From Zygnema cylindricum (Eukaryota > Streptophyta > Zygnematophyceae > Zygnematales > Zygnemataceae): 64,000 nucleotides of DNA. The position numbers were made by a program, and so were the translations under genes. Under the pieces are notes generated by a model. It did not search any database, was not told the DNA's origin, and worked only from the letters and a program-made list of their open reading frames with translations. This document shows, one piece after another, positions 1 through 10,519 of this stretch (the first letter of the stretch is position 1; the number at the start of each line of letters is the position of its first letter). The DNA lies in NCBI GenBank assembly GCA_037447655.1, contig JBBHKE010002674.1, forward strand, positions 1-64,000, read 5' to 3'.

Positions 1-228
1 ACAAATCATTGATTCAAATACAACTACAAACAAACAAAACAAAAAAACGAAATTCTAAATCTAGCTGACATCAATTGTTTTTTTCACGATTTAAACAATT
101 TCAACGGGGTTCAATTTGATGTTTTATATAGGATTTCATTCACTGTTATTCTGAAAGTTTCTATTTAGGATTTCACTTATGGTTATTCATTGATTTCTTC
201 AAGTTTTTTAGTTAAGATTTCTGGGAAA
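1..228. other. AT-rich intron DNA, no gene seen
   Basis: This should be intron of the multicopper oxidase gene, by its position downstream of the 392 donor. It carries loose repeats of TTTAGGATTTCA and no coding signal. Confidence 0.5.
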
Positions 229-263
229 TCCTACCACCGTAACTATTCCCGTCGCAGGATCGA
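229..263 (-). repeat. Echo of the 392-973 exon end plus decoy donor
   Basis: Positions 229-263 repeat the end of the domain-2 exon and its donor (original 386-420) with few changes. The sense strand reads GCGACGGGAATAGTTACGG followed by TGGTAGGA. The copy lies in the downstream intron about 160 bp past the true donor. The surrounding 100-320 segment is itself weakly tandem (repeated TTTAGGATTTCA). Confidence 0.7.
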
Positions 264-391
264 CATTTCATTCACAATTATTGTTTAGTTTCCATTTAGG
301 ATTTCATATCTGGTTTTATATAATAATAATAGTAAGTGTTTAATTTATAGATTTATTAAGATTTTTTGCTAAATACTTTAGGAAAACTTAC

Positions 392-973
392 CACCGTAAC
401 TATTTCCGTCGCGGGATCGTCGTAAACTTTATTATCGACCGTTGTCCGAATTCCTTCCACCGGTGTCGGTAATCCCAGAATATCGAAAGTTTCATTTTCA
501 GGAAGATTGATAAATTGACCGATAATTTCAAAATCTCTTTCTATTACCTCTCCCTCAAGTTCAATGAGACTTATATCTGTAAGGATCGATGGAAGAGGAG
601 GCGATAAAACTTCTTTATTCCCAATTTTAAACGCCATTAATAATGAAAGCATCGAGTTTTCATCGGAAATCATATATACCATTCCTCCGGATTTCAGATT
701 CGTTCCGAAATCTAAAATAATATCCATTCTTTCTCCGGGACAAATCAAAAGCTCTTCTAATTCGACCGGACTTTTTAAATATCCTCCGTCGGTCGAAATT
801 TGAGAGAAAATTAAAAACTTTCCATCTTCAGGAACCGCCGAAGCATTCGAAGAAATTTTCGATAAATCCGGAGATTCGACATAAAGGAATCGTAATTTAA
901 ATTGAAGAAGATTACATGCGTCTAATAATCGAAATCGATATTTCGTTTTATCGACATTTAAGTACGGATACAA
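392..973 (-). CDS. Multicopper oxidase exon, cupredoxin domain 2
   Basis: The 582-nt exon encodes 194 residues. It starts LYPYLNVDKTKYRFRLLDA after acceptor AAACAG and ends VYDDPATEIVTV at donor GTG|GTAAGT. The stretch GGYLKSPVELEEL-ICPGERMDIILDF is diagnostic of this oxidase group. Continuation exons would lie below position 1. Confidence 0.92.
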
Positions 974-3408
974 CTGTTTATCCCAAAAAAAAAAGGGTTT
1001 TGTGTCAAATGGAGGTATTTTTTGGTTCAAAACTGACAATAAAACAAAGTAGGAAAAGAGGATGTTTTAAAACTAAAACAGAAAAGATAAAAAAGTACTC
1101 AGAAAAGGAGCAACAATTTAAAGAAAAAAGTTCTGTCCTGACCTTTTTTTGTACTTTTTGTTACTGAAAACTTAACTGAATGTAGTTGTTTTTTTTTTTT
1201 TCGTAACTTTTCGTGACATCAAAGTAGGAGATTCGGAACAAATAAAACCCAGAAAAAACCCAAAAAAAACACACTATAATCTCAACAATACACGAACACG
1301 AAAAAAAAGAAAACAAAAAGTTACCTTTCCATTAATGGCAGGAAATTGTTGGTATTCTTCGTTATGTTCAGCATAATCCGTAAAATACAAAAAACCGGAA
1401 GAATTTACGACTTGATTCGTAAAAACAAGAGGAATATCGTAATCTCCTGCCGGTAAAACTCGTGAATTGTCTTCTCCGCGAGTATCGTGGATGTGATATT
1501 GTCCGATAAGACCTATATTTTTACAATTTTTTGTTATTTTTTGATATTTTTTACAAATTGAATCAAAATGTAAAAAAAGGGTTTTTTATTTTTTTTGGGC
1601 ATGTGTGAAATAATTTTTAAAGTTGAAGCGAAAAAATTCTTTTTTAACGTATGTTATTATCGATATAATTTGAAGCAAAAAAGATAAGGTTCATTATTTG
1701 TGTTAATAATTCTGAAAGGTGAAGTAGAAAAAAACAAAAAAATTGTCCTCCCCCTCTCTCTCTCTCTCTCTACCTCTCTCCCTCATGGAAAATCCCGAAT
1801 CCACAGTAATCCTCATCCTTTTTTCCTATCCATCCTATTTCACCCTCTCCCTCTCCATCAAATTTTTGATGGCCTCGAAAGGATCTTTCCCTCTCCCTCT
1901 CTACCCACCCAAGTGAATGCTTCTCCCTCTCATCCACCCTCTCCGTTCCCATGCCTGTCTCTCCCTCCCTCTCTTCCCTCCCTCCTTCCCCTCCCCACCT
2001 ACATGCCCAAATGTGCTCCCGCCCTCTCTCTTCCTCTCCCTTACCCATATAAAGGATGACTCTCGTGAGTCCTCTCGTGCGGTCGTGGTACAACAAAGCC
2101 TTTTTCCCCCTCCCCCTCCCCCTCCCCCTCCCTCTCCTCTCCCTCTCTCTCTCCCTCTCCCTCTTCCTCTCCCTTACCCATATAAAGGATGACTCTCGTG
2201 AGTCCTCTCGTGCGGTCGTGGTACCACAAGGTCGCCGGAGGTTGTGTATTTAGATAGGTGTAGAGAGATTTTTTGTACGTCTCTCCCGTCTCCCCCTTGT
2301 GAGTGAACCAGGCGTCCGGATGTCCGTCGGAGGGCGGCTCGTTTTCGCCTCCGTGGAGGTGCATCACTGGTGCCACGTGGCATTCACACGTGTGAGAAAA
2401 TTTGGTCGGTGAGACGTGGCAAAAAACAATCAAATACAAAAACAAAAAAAAAATTAAGATGTTTTTCACAAAAACGGATGCAAACTTGTATAATATTTGA
2501 AGCACAGTGTAAAAAAAATAAGTGAAAAAGTTCAAGTTACAGAATTCAAGAAATGCAGGAGGAAACAAAATATAAAACATTCAAGACTAAGTGAGCAAAA
2601 AACTTAAAAATCCAAAAATATATATATTTTTCCCCATTTTTTCGCTTTATCATTTACTTTTCCAGGGAATTAAAAACTGTACCTATTGGAATGCCTCCAT
2701 TTTTGGCTCTCGCATATTGTGCTTGAAAAAGGACAGCTGGCAAATAATATTCCTCGTCTTCAATATAATTGGCCCATTGAATTTTTGTCGGAATATTTCG
2801 TTCCGCTTTTACTACGGGACCCGGCGTCGTGGCGGTTTCACGTGTCGTTCCGTAACCGTAAAGTTTTGTGGCCGGAATGTCGCGGTGGAGTTGCTGTAAA
2901 GAGCAATAATAATATAAAGAAAAGAGACAATAATATAATAAATATAAAGAAACGAGGAAATAATAATTTAAAGAAACGATACAACAATGATATAAAGAAG
3001 CAATGTGAAGAGCAAAATTTTATAACAATATGGAAGAACACAATAAAAATAAGAACCGTAATTTTTTTTTGGCTGGATGTTACAACGGAGTTGCTATAAC
3101 TACAACATGAGTATGAAGAAACGATTTTAATAAATAACAATGACAATATAAAGAAACAATGTAACAAACAATATTTGGAACAACATAGAGAAATAATAAA
3201 CAATAGAAATAATAAACTTCGTTTTTTTACTGAAAGAAATGCTCAATATTTACCTGATAGACTGTATAAGCTCCCAAATGAATCGTTTCTCCGGTCGATC
3301 CGTTGATGGTATCGGGAATCGGCAATGGGTCCACAAAAAGACAAAGAGAGGGAAAAGACGAAACGCACCGATTTGTCAATGTGATGAAGTTACCACTTTC
3401 GTCGACAC
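392..3408 (-). CDS. LPR1/CotA-like multicopper oxidase, 3' end outside window
   Basis: Five exons on the minus strand join in phase: 3254-3408, 2683-2893, 2178-2366, 1325-1512 and 392-973. All introns are GT-AG. The product resembles the LPR1/CotA/bilirubin-oxidase group (ferroxidase or laccase-type, usually secreted). Visible landmarks in order are FVDPLPIPDTI, QLHRDIPATKLYGYG, TPGPVVKAERN, the copper motif HLHGG, DAWFT, WYHDRTRGLTRV, LPAGDYDIPLVFTNQ, YPYLNVDKTKYRFR and the second-cupredoxin stretch GGYLKSPVELEELLICPGERMDI (first 20 residues decisive). About 440 residues are visible; LPR1-like proteins are roughly 550-600, so the third cupredoxin domain with its type-1 copper ligands should lie left of position 1. 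Family members have HxH at the second copper motif; here it reads H-D-R, one A-to-G change from His. The family call is strong; oxidase activity is uncertain. Confidence 0.9.
1325..1512 (-). CDS. Multicopper oxidase exon (GLIGQY to NGK)
   Basis: The 188-nt exon completes the Gly codon begun in the previous exon and reads LIGQYHIHD, LPAGDYDIPLVFTNQ, FLYFTDYAEHNEEY and FPAINGK. It covers the end of cupredoxin domain 1 and the linker to domain 2 (LPR1 has a matching VNGK-x-x-P). The acceptor is AAATATAG and the donor AAAG|GTAACT. Confidence 0.9.
1749..2173. repeat. Pyrimidine tract (purine on gene sense strand)
   Basis: About 420 bp of CTCTCC/CCCTCT low-complexity DNA fill the intron immediately downstream of the donor at 2177. 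It is read as GA-rich RNA in the sense of the oxidase gene. The ORFs across it are composition artefacts. Confidence 0.9.
2041..2099 (-). repeat. Echo of the WYHD exon end plus donor
   Basis: This is a near-identical copy of 2174-2232 (the first 51 bases match exactly), offset by 133 bp. It contains the exon tail encoding WYHDRTRGLTRVILY and the GTAAGG donor. It lies within the intron inside the pyrimidine tract and offers a second donor in the same context. Confidence 0.9.
2178..2366 (-). CDS. Multicopper oxidase exon with HLHGG and WYHD
   Basis: The 189-nt exon encodes MHLHGGENEPPSDGHPDAWF, then WYHDRTRGLTRVILYM. HLHG is the first His-x-His copper motif. The second motif is WYHDR rather than the canonical WYHDH/WYHSH, so one expected type-2/3 copper ligand is Arg (codon CGC). 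The donor is ATGG|GTAAGG, directly followed on the sense strand by a purine tract. The last 51 bases plus the donor are copied again at 2041-2099. Confidence 0.92.
2683..2893 (-). CDS. Multicopper oxidase exon (QLHRDIP to NGGIPI)
   Basis: The 211-nt exon encodes 70 residues plus one base, from QLHRDIPATKLYGYG through TPGPVVKAERNIPTKIQW to AKNGGIPI. The acceptor is ACAG and the donor ATAG|GTACAG. The last base joins the next exon to complete a Val codon directly before MHLHGG, as in the family (PTVVHLHGG). Confidence 0.9.
3254..3408 (-). CDS. Multicopper oxidase exon (N-terminal, FVDPLPIP)
   Basis: The 155-nt exon encodes 51 residues, from VDESGNFITLTN through FVDPLPIPDTI to HLGAYTVYQ. The acceptor CGCAG at 3409-3413 follows a strong pyrimidine run on the sense strand. 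The donor reads CAG|GTAAAT. The exon starts two bases into a codon and ends in phase 0. Confidence 0.85.
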
Positions 3409-3585
3409 CTGCGTAAAACAAAAAGGAGAGAGAGAGAGAGGGTGAGTTAGAGAGAGACTAAGAGAGACAGCGAGAGAGAGAGAGAGAGAGAGATAGGGGA
3501 GAGGAGGATGAGAAAGAAAAAGGAGGCGTTAAGCTTTGTAAAATCGAGGGATAGAAGGGACGATCGCAATACAAGGGATGATGAT

Positions 3586-3657
3586 GAGCCGACCAGGATT
3601 TGAACTTGGGATCTTTCACTTTAGCTGTGAATGCACTAACCGTTGTGCCACCAGCTC
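3586..3657 (-). tRNA. tRNA-like gene or tRNA-derived SINE head
   Basis: The minus strand folds into a 72-nt cloverleaf. The acceptor GAGCTGG pairs with TCGGCTC (two G-T wobbles), the D-stem GCAC pairs with GTGC, the anticodon stem TTCAC pairs with GTGAA, and the T-stem has one A-C mismatch. The A box TGGCACAACGG and B box AGTTCAAATCC are good RNA polymerase III promoter matches. The seven-base anticodon loop is AGCTAAA, which puts CTA at 34-36 but G rather than T at 33. A working tRNA is therefore unlikely. No T-run terminator follows directly. It is better read as a tRNA pseudogene or SINE head. Confidence 0.6.
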
Positions 3658-3662
3658 AGATG

Positions 3663-3691
3663 TGGGGGGGGAGGGGGAGGGGGAGGGGGAA
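3663..3691. repeat. GGGGGA tract with duplicated flank
   Basis: A short G-rich run follows the tRNA-like sequence. CCAGCTCAGATG occurs on both sides (3651-3662 and 3692-3703), a local slippage duplication. Confidence 0.7.
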
Positions 3692-3806
3692 CCAGCTCAG
3701 ATGTTGAGGTTGGCGGGTCCAATTTTATTAGGTTTTAATGTGGATATTACCACAAATTGATTCCGGGTATCGATCGGCACGTTTCACGTACGTCAACGGG
3801 GGAGGA

Positions 3807-4238
3807 TGTTAAAGGACATTTAGCGTAGGATATTTTTTGTCTTGTTCGTACGTTTTCTTACGTCGGTCAAGTCTTGTTGACCGACTTGTCCGCACGTCTC
3901 ACTTTTTGGTACGTCGGTCCAGTCAATTGTACTTTTTCGTTACATACGTCGGTCTAGTCCTTTACGTAGAAGTCCTTTGACCGTCGGTCCAGTCTTTTAG
4001 CCGACGGTCCAGTCTTTTGTCTTACATACATTTGTTAGAATCTAGACTAAGATTACTTTGTTACAGCGCACCGTAGAGCGCTTAGACTCCCCACAGTAAT
4101 TTAGCATTGTATATTTTGTATATAAGTGACTCTTCTCACTTAATGAAATCATCCCAAATACAAATCAATTCCTCTCTCCAATGCATTGATCTTTCTCTTG
4201 TGTACAATTTCATGGCTTCCGCCAATCCACCTCTAATA
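3807..4238 (+). repeat. Copia-A1 5' LTR
   Basis: The 432-bp LTR has five copies of a CGTCGGTC-N-AGTC-like motif in its first 210 bp, a TATA box at 4119-4125, and the gag ATG at 4212, 27 bp before its end. It lacks about 17 bp that the 3' LTR retains. Confidence 0.95.
4119..4125 (+). promoter_or_regulatory. TATA box of Copia-A1 LTR
   Basis: TATATAA lies about 90 bp upstream of the gag ATG and is conserved in the other family members (for example 56169-56175). Confidence 0.7.
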
Positions 4239-7200
4239 GGTTATGGGCCTAGCCATGCCACTTCTAATAGTATCCAGAAGTTTGATGGCCAAAACTTTTA
4301 TGATTGGTCATTTTCAGCCATGCATTTTTTCAAACACGAGAAGATTTGGGACCATTTTATAGGAATTTCAAAACCTCCTATCCTTTCCTCTACTGATACA
4401 CCAGCAGAAAAAGCTACCAAAGAGTTGGCAATAGCTACATGGAAACAAAAGGACGAGGATGCGCACGCTCGTCTAGTGATGTCACATACTACCGAGCGCA
4501 CTCGTCTTATTCGCGGCGCCTCCTCTTCCGCCGAGGCTTGGAGTCGTCCTACAAGCAGCTTACATTCAACACCGGATGGGCCCGTCGCCGAATTCAAAAA
4601 CGAGCGTTTTTTAACTCCATGAAAAAGCCGTCGGAATCTATGCAGGATTGGATTAGCACAGTCGAATTGTCGGCCGGAAAATGCACCATGATAGGCGTGC
4701 ATCTTTCCGACGAGGACCTCTCTTCAACCCTTTTGGGAGGACTCTCTGAAACCTTTTCCCCTTTCATTTCCTCGTTTGACAATCTAGACCAATCCATCCC
4801 CTTTCACTCATTTTGTAGCAAACTTTTGCATGAAGACGACAAAACTTCTCTCTTTTTCTGCTCCAAATCTCTCTAATGCAAATGCCTTTATTGCCGAAAA
4901 TCAAAAGACTAACTCTGGGGGGGGTGCAGCGTTTGTTTTGCGCCTACTGCAAAACAAAAGGCCATTCCGTTGAAGACTGTCGAAAATTGGCGAGGCGGAA
5001 AGCAGCCGAGGCTTCCAATCCCCCTAAACCTGGAGGGAATGCCAACGCTGCCAATGTCAACCCACCAGTTCTTCCCACCCCCCCACTCCCTCCACACATT
5101 TCTTTCCCTCCAAATTTTCCTTATCCTCACAATTATTCCCCTTCTCCATCACTTCCACAATCTTCTAACGCCGCAGCGCACTATGCCTCTTCAAACCCCG
5201 TTAACCTCCCTTGGTCGACCCGCTTTCTCTCCACATTTTCCCTCTAATTATCCCACTCCAGTAGCTTCCCCTTTTGTCCTCCCTCCCTCACCAGAATTTG
5301 GATATGGCAATGTTGCCCATCATATCCCAAATTATGTCACTCCCGATCCTCAATTTCCACAAGGGTATGCTTTTCTATCTCAAACCCCTGTCGATTGGCT
5401 AATAGATAGTGGTGCAAGTCACCACCTTTTCACCACGATCTGATTGGTTCACTCACCTTTCTCCTTTATCATGTCCTATGCAGATTCGTTTAGGCGACGA
5501 CCGCATTCTGTTGGCTACTCATTCTGGCAACGTCAACGTCCCTAATGTGTCTATTCACATTCGGAACGTACTCTTTGTTCCTGGTCTAGCTAGGAATTTA
5601 TTTTCTGTGAAAGTCGCCACTTCTGACGGCTTAAAAAGCTGAATTTAATAATGATAGAGTAACGTTTTATGATAGAAAAGACAACAATATTGTAGGTTTT
5701 GGAGTAGCAAGAGATTCTATGTACGTCCTACAATCCTATAGTACACCAAAGATATTTGCTTTAAGTGCTAGCGTTGAAAGTTTTCCACTCTGGCATTTAC
5801 GATATGGGCATTTAAATAGCGAAAGTTTGAGTACTTTGCCAAATCTTGTAACAGGACTAAATTCATTCTCTAACAAATCTTTGGATTTTTGTCACGGTTG
5901 CGTGCAAGGAAAAATGCCTCGTCACTCATTTCCCCACTAGCACTACGGTCATCACTGAACCACTTGCACTTGTACATACGGACGTGTGTGGACCCATGCG
6001 CACGCGTAGCTACAGTGGATCCCTTTATTTTGTCACTTTCATTGACCACGCCACTCATTTTTCACACGTGTATCCAATCTGTCATAAATCTGACACTTTT
6101 GCCCGATTTCAGGAATTTAAGGCGTTGGCAAAAAATTTTCACAACAAACGAATCAAGGTCTTGCGGGAGTGACAACGGTGGCGAATTTTTGTCCAACCAA
6201 TTTTCTGAATTTCTCATGCAACATGGAATCTCACGTCATTTAACGGCGCCTCGGACGCCACAAACAAAATGGCATTGCAGAAAGGTACAATCGAACATTA
6301 CATGACATGTCACGCTCTATGCTGTACTTTGCGAATTTGCCTTATGAATTTTGGGCAGAGGCTGTCGTTTGCGCAAATTACTTACGCAATCTTTGTCCCA
6401 CTAACGCTTTACCAAAATCTACTCCAATGGAAGCATGGTCCTCTGTCAAACCAGATATACATCACCTTAAAATCTTTGGTTGTGAAGCATGGTACAAAGA
6501 CCTCCTCCAATCGGACGGCAAATTGGGCGCTCGCGCATTTCGTGGCATTTTCGTTGGGTACGCTCCAAATTCCAAAGCGTACCGCATCTGGAGTCCTTCT
6601 CAGCATCGCGTCATCACCACCAGAGAAGTAGTTTTCAACGAAACGCCACTCCTCCAAACCTTGTCTCGTATGCCCTTCCCTTCCCCTCTTCCCCCATTAT
6701 CTGACTTTCCTTCCCTCACCCTCTATGACCCTCTTCCCCCCAAAACCTTCCCCTTCACTCTCTTCAGCCATCTGAATTCACCTACGTTACACCTTCCCAC
6801 CCCTCTCCCCTTAATCCTCCCAGTTTTTCCCCCCTCATCATCTTCAAGTCTCCCTCCTCCTCCATCTTCTCCCACCCCCCTTGTTTTCCCGGCTGCTCCC
6901 ATCACTCCTGCCAGCCACTCAGCTGCCCTTCCTCTTCATCCTGTCACAAATTCTGAAGATAATTCCTCCTCTCCCCCTCTTTTCCAAGATGATCCTCTTT
7001 TTGACAATCTTTCTCCCACAATTTTGTCCCACTCACCTCTTCTTGGGTCTATTGCTCCTCTTGAGCCTTCACTTCCCAATCCTGAGCCTTCCCCTCTTCC
7101 TGACCCTTCTCATTTACCTCGCCGAAACCCCGCACGCTCTAGAATTCCCCCCTCTCGTCTTATTACTTCCATAGGCCACGCCTCTCTAGCTTACGCTTAC

Positions 7201-8796
7201 TCGGCTGGGGCCTCTGCCTCTCTTATTTCAGCCCCTCTCTCTCTCAAGGCTGCCCTAAAACGACCTGATGCCTCCCTTTGGAAAACTGCCGCTGATGCTG
7301 AATTCAATGCCTTCCTTTCCAACAAAAACATGGAATCTTGTTCCCCTTCCCCCTGGAAGAAAGGCAATCGGTTCGAAATGGGTCTTCCGTGTAAAACAAA
7401 AAGCGGATGGATACGTGGACAAATACAAAGCTCGCTTGGTGGCGAAGGGCTTTTCCCAAATTGAAGGTATAGATTTCACTGAAACCTTTGCTCCTGTTGC
7501 CCGGTTGACATCTATCCGCACTTTACCTTGCTTTAGCTGCTGAACATGATTTCCATGTTCATCAGATGGATGTTAAGAATGCCTTCTTAAATGGGATCTT
7601 GTCCGAGGACATTTATATGCATCAGCCTGAAGGATATATTTCCCCTGGATCTGAACATCTGGTTTGCCATCTCATTAAAACGATCTATGGTTTAAAGCAA
7701 TCCCCCCCGTGTCTGGAACCATACCATAGATGCCATTATGCGGAAAGAAGGATTTACCCAAATTGATGCCGATTTTAGCATTTACTCTCGTGGCTCTGGC
7801 ACCTCATTAATCATTGTTGCCATCTTTGTTGACGATCTCCTTATTGTTGGTCCTTCCCTCTCTGAAATCTCCACTGTCAAATCTCTCCTTCAGTCCCATT
7901 TTGACATGGCCGATTTAGGTGAGCTCACTTATTATTTGGGCATCCAAGTTTCTCGTAATCGCTCAACTCGCACCCTCTCTCTCTCTCAGGAGACCTTTAT
8001 CTCTGATCTTTTGGAACGTTTTGGCCTTGGCAGAGTGCTCCTCCCTTTCCACTCCTTTAGATGCCAATGCCCCTCTCCTCCCTTCCACTGACTCTCTTCT
8101 CTCCCCCTCCCTCCATGCCACTTACCGCTCGATGGTAGGGGGCCCTTATGTATGCCATGCAGGCCACCCGCCCTGACATTGCCACAGCTGTCACTAAACT
8201 CAGTCAATTCCTTCAACGCCCTATCTCCTGATCATCTTGCCGCAGCCAAAACGTGTCTTTCGTTATCTACAAGGCACTAAAACTCTTTGTCTCACATATT
8301 CTTCCTCTGGCTCCAGTGCTCTTACGGGTTTTGTTGATTCAGATTGGGCACAAGATGAGCTTTCCCCGCCGTTCCACCACTGGCTCGTGCTTCTTTTTGG
8401 GCAATGGTCTTATCTCTTGGTCATGCAGAAAGCAACCTACCACGGCATGCTCCAGCACTGAGGCGGGAATATATGGCCGCGTGTCACGCCGCCAAGGAAG
8501 CTGTCTGGCTTCGGACTCTCCTTTCCAATCTTGGGTTTCCCCCTTCAGCCCCTACTCCTATCTTTTCGGATTCCCAGGGAGCTCTTGCTTTGATCCGCAA
8601 TCCTGTTCACACACAAGCGGACAAAGCACATCGACATTCAGTATCATTACTTTCGAGAGCGGGTCGAAGATGGCACTCTCCAGTTTCTTTATGTCAAATC
8701 CGCCGACCAAGTGGCCGATTATCTCACCAAGGCTCTTCATCGCCCTCACTTTGAGCACCATCGCCTCTCCTCTGGCCTTCGTCTTCCTTCTCCTCC
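4212..8796 (+). pseudogene. Copia-A1 gag-pol, many frameshifts
   Basis: The gag start MASANPPLIGYG lies in the LTR. Recognisable parts follow: zinc knuckle CAYCKTKGHSVEDC near 4938, protease DWLIDSGASHH near 5394, GAG-pre-integrase zinc motif (HLRYGHLNS...CHGC) 5791-5920, integrase core (LVHTDVCGP near 5970, DNGGEF near 6172), RT ([11 protein letters not shown] near 7425, FVDDL near 7827) and RNase H (DSDWAQDEL, STEAEYM) 8330-8650. Compared with the copy at 55845 the breaks are mostly single-base insertions, for example near 5635, 5935, 6168 and 7528, several in homopolymers. No full product is expected, unless the indels are assembly errors. Confidence 0.9.
4239..4249 (+). other. Copia-A1 primer-binding site (internal tRNA-iMet)
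   Basis: GGTTATGGGCC follows the LTR directly. It is complementary to the anticodon arm (GGCCCAUAACC) of eukaryotic initiator tRNA-Met, not to a tRNA 3' end. The same bases are translated in gag as GYGP. Confidence 0.8.
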
Positions 8797-8847
8797 TGGC
8801 TAAATTTCCTTTCATTTTCATCTCAATCTACTTCCTAGTTTTCGCTT

Positions 8848-8856
8848 GAGGAGGGG
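8848..8856 (+). other. Copia-A1 polypurine tract
   Basis: GAGGAGGGG abuts the 3' LTR and would prime plus-strand DNA synthesis. Confidence 0.75.
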
Positions 8857-9303
8857 TGTTACAGGACATTTAGCGTAGGATATTTTTGTCTTGTTCGTAC
8901 GTTTTCTTACGTCGGTCAAGTCTTGTTGACCGACTTGTCCGCACGTCTCACTTTTTGGTCCTGTCCCGTACTTCCATACGTCGGTCCAGTCAATTGTACT
9001 TTTTCGTTACATACGTCGGTCTAGTCCTTTACGTAGAAGTCCTTTGACCGTCGGTCCAGTCTTTTTAGCCGACGGTCCAGTCTTTTGTCTTACATACATT
9101 TGTTAGAATCTAGACTAAGATTACTTTGTTACAGCGCACCGTAGAGCGCTTAGACTCCACAGTAATTAGCATTGTATATTTTGTATATAAGTGACTCTTC
9201 TCACTTAATGAAATCATCCCAAATACAAATCAATTCCTCTCTCCAATGCATTGATCTTTCTCTTGTGTACAATTTCATGGCTTCCGCCAATCCACCTCCA
9301 ATA
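8857..9303 (+). repeat. Copia-A1 3' LTR
   Basis: The 447-bp LTR matches 3807-4238 apart from small indels. It is followed by target duplication GAGGA at 9304-9308. Confidence 0.95.
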
Positions 9304-9340
9304 GAGGAGAGAGCGAGGAAGGGATATAGTGTGTGTGTGT

Positions 9341-9790
<450 letters not shown>

Positions 9791-10002
9791 ATAATAGTTT
9801 CAAAAATTTCAACAAATAAAGGGACGGGGGGGGGGAGAGAGAAAGAGAATTTTTTAGCTTAGAAACATTACTACATAATTTATTTTTATTTTTTTCAATA
9901 TTAAGGGCCAGGAATATAATTTTAGCGAGGTACGGAATCAGGTTCGGAATAGGAATCAGGTTAGTCTCCACGTACGGAATCAGGTTCGGAAAATGTGCTG
10001 AC

Positions 10003-10021
10003 CTGGCATGGTTCCCAGCAT
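10003..10021 (-). CDS. Candidate first coding exon of the multicopper oxidase
   Basis: On the minus strand an ATG at 10021 is followed by MLGTMP plus one base and a GT donor (GTCAGC). This leaves phase 1, which is what the acceptor at 3409-3411 needs; the join would read MPGVDESGNF. The resulting intron of about 6.6 kb would contain Copia-A1. A long pyrimidine-rich leader lies upstream on the sense strand (10040-10370). There is no homology support, only phase, start codon and context. Confidence 0.4.
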
Positions 10022-10039
10022 TCGTCGAACTCCCGAGGG

Positions 10040-10370
10040 AGAGTGCGCGGAGACGAGAGAAAGGGGGGAGAGGAGGGAGAGGAGGGAGAGGAGGGAGAGG
10101 AAGGAGAGGAAGGAGGGGAGGGAGAGGAGGGAGGGGAGGTAGAATGACGTCATCTTTTTCCGAGAGAGGAGCAACATGGGCCAGACGATAAAGGAGAGGG
10201 AAAGGAAGAGGCGGAGGGAGAGGGAAAAAAGAGGGTAGAGAGAGGAAGAGGAAGAGGGAAAGGAGACAGACAGTTGGAGGTAAAGGGATAGGGAGAGGGA
10301 GAGGAAGAGGCGGGGGGGAGAGGGAGAGGGAGGGGGAGAGGAAGATAGAGAGGGAGAGAGCGAGGGAGTG
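10040..10370. repeat. Purine-rich tract (pyrimidine leader on minus)
   Basis: GGGAGAGGAGGG low-complexity DNA covers 330 bp. On the minus strand it would be a CT-rich leader upstream of the candidate oxidase start at 10021. No clear TATA box is seen. Confidence 0.7.
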
Positions 10371-10519
10371 GAGCGATACAGTGAGAGGAGAGAAGCGCGA
10401 TGAGAGTAGCGCGCTCGAGAGCTTTGGTCAAAGTTAAGAAGAGTCCGTCATTTAAGTACTCTTTTGGACTATTCTCGGTCCTTATTTCTTTTGTCTTTTT
10501 TGGATTGGACATAATTTCT

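Larger units (their letters stand above)
3807..9303 (+). mobile_element. Copia-A1 LTR retrotransposon, defective
   Basis: LTRs at 3807-4238 and 8857-9303 flank a Copia-order interior (gag, protease, integrase, RT, RNase H). The 5-bp target duplication GAGGA occurs at 3802-3806 and 9304-9308. The element ends TGTTA...CCAATA, so the right terminus is TA rather than CA. It lies between the oxidase exons and their candidate first exon, in sense opposite to that gene. The same family occurs at 55845-61221 and, as a solo LTR, at 62713-63156. Confidence 0.95.

Noticed and set aside
1700-2192. Pro/Ser/Leu-rich ORFs on the plus strand
   Set aside because: They are translations of a CT-rich tract with no codon bias beyond composition; the minus-strand exon is the real gene.
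3586-3657. A functional amber-suppressor tRNA
   Set aside because: Position 33 is G instead of U, the T-stem has a mismatch and no T-run terminator follows.
3578-3760. Short ORF beginning MMMSRPGFELG
   Set aside because: It overlies the antisense of a tRNA-like cloverleaf; this peptide pattern is the usual translation of tRNA sequence.
4107-4211. Upstream start (MYILYISDSSHLMK) for Copia-A gag
   Set aside because: It overlaps the LTR TATA box, upstream of any likely transcript start; the ATG at 4212 is the conserved gag start.
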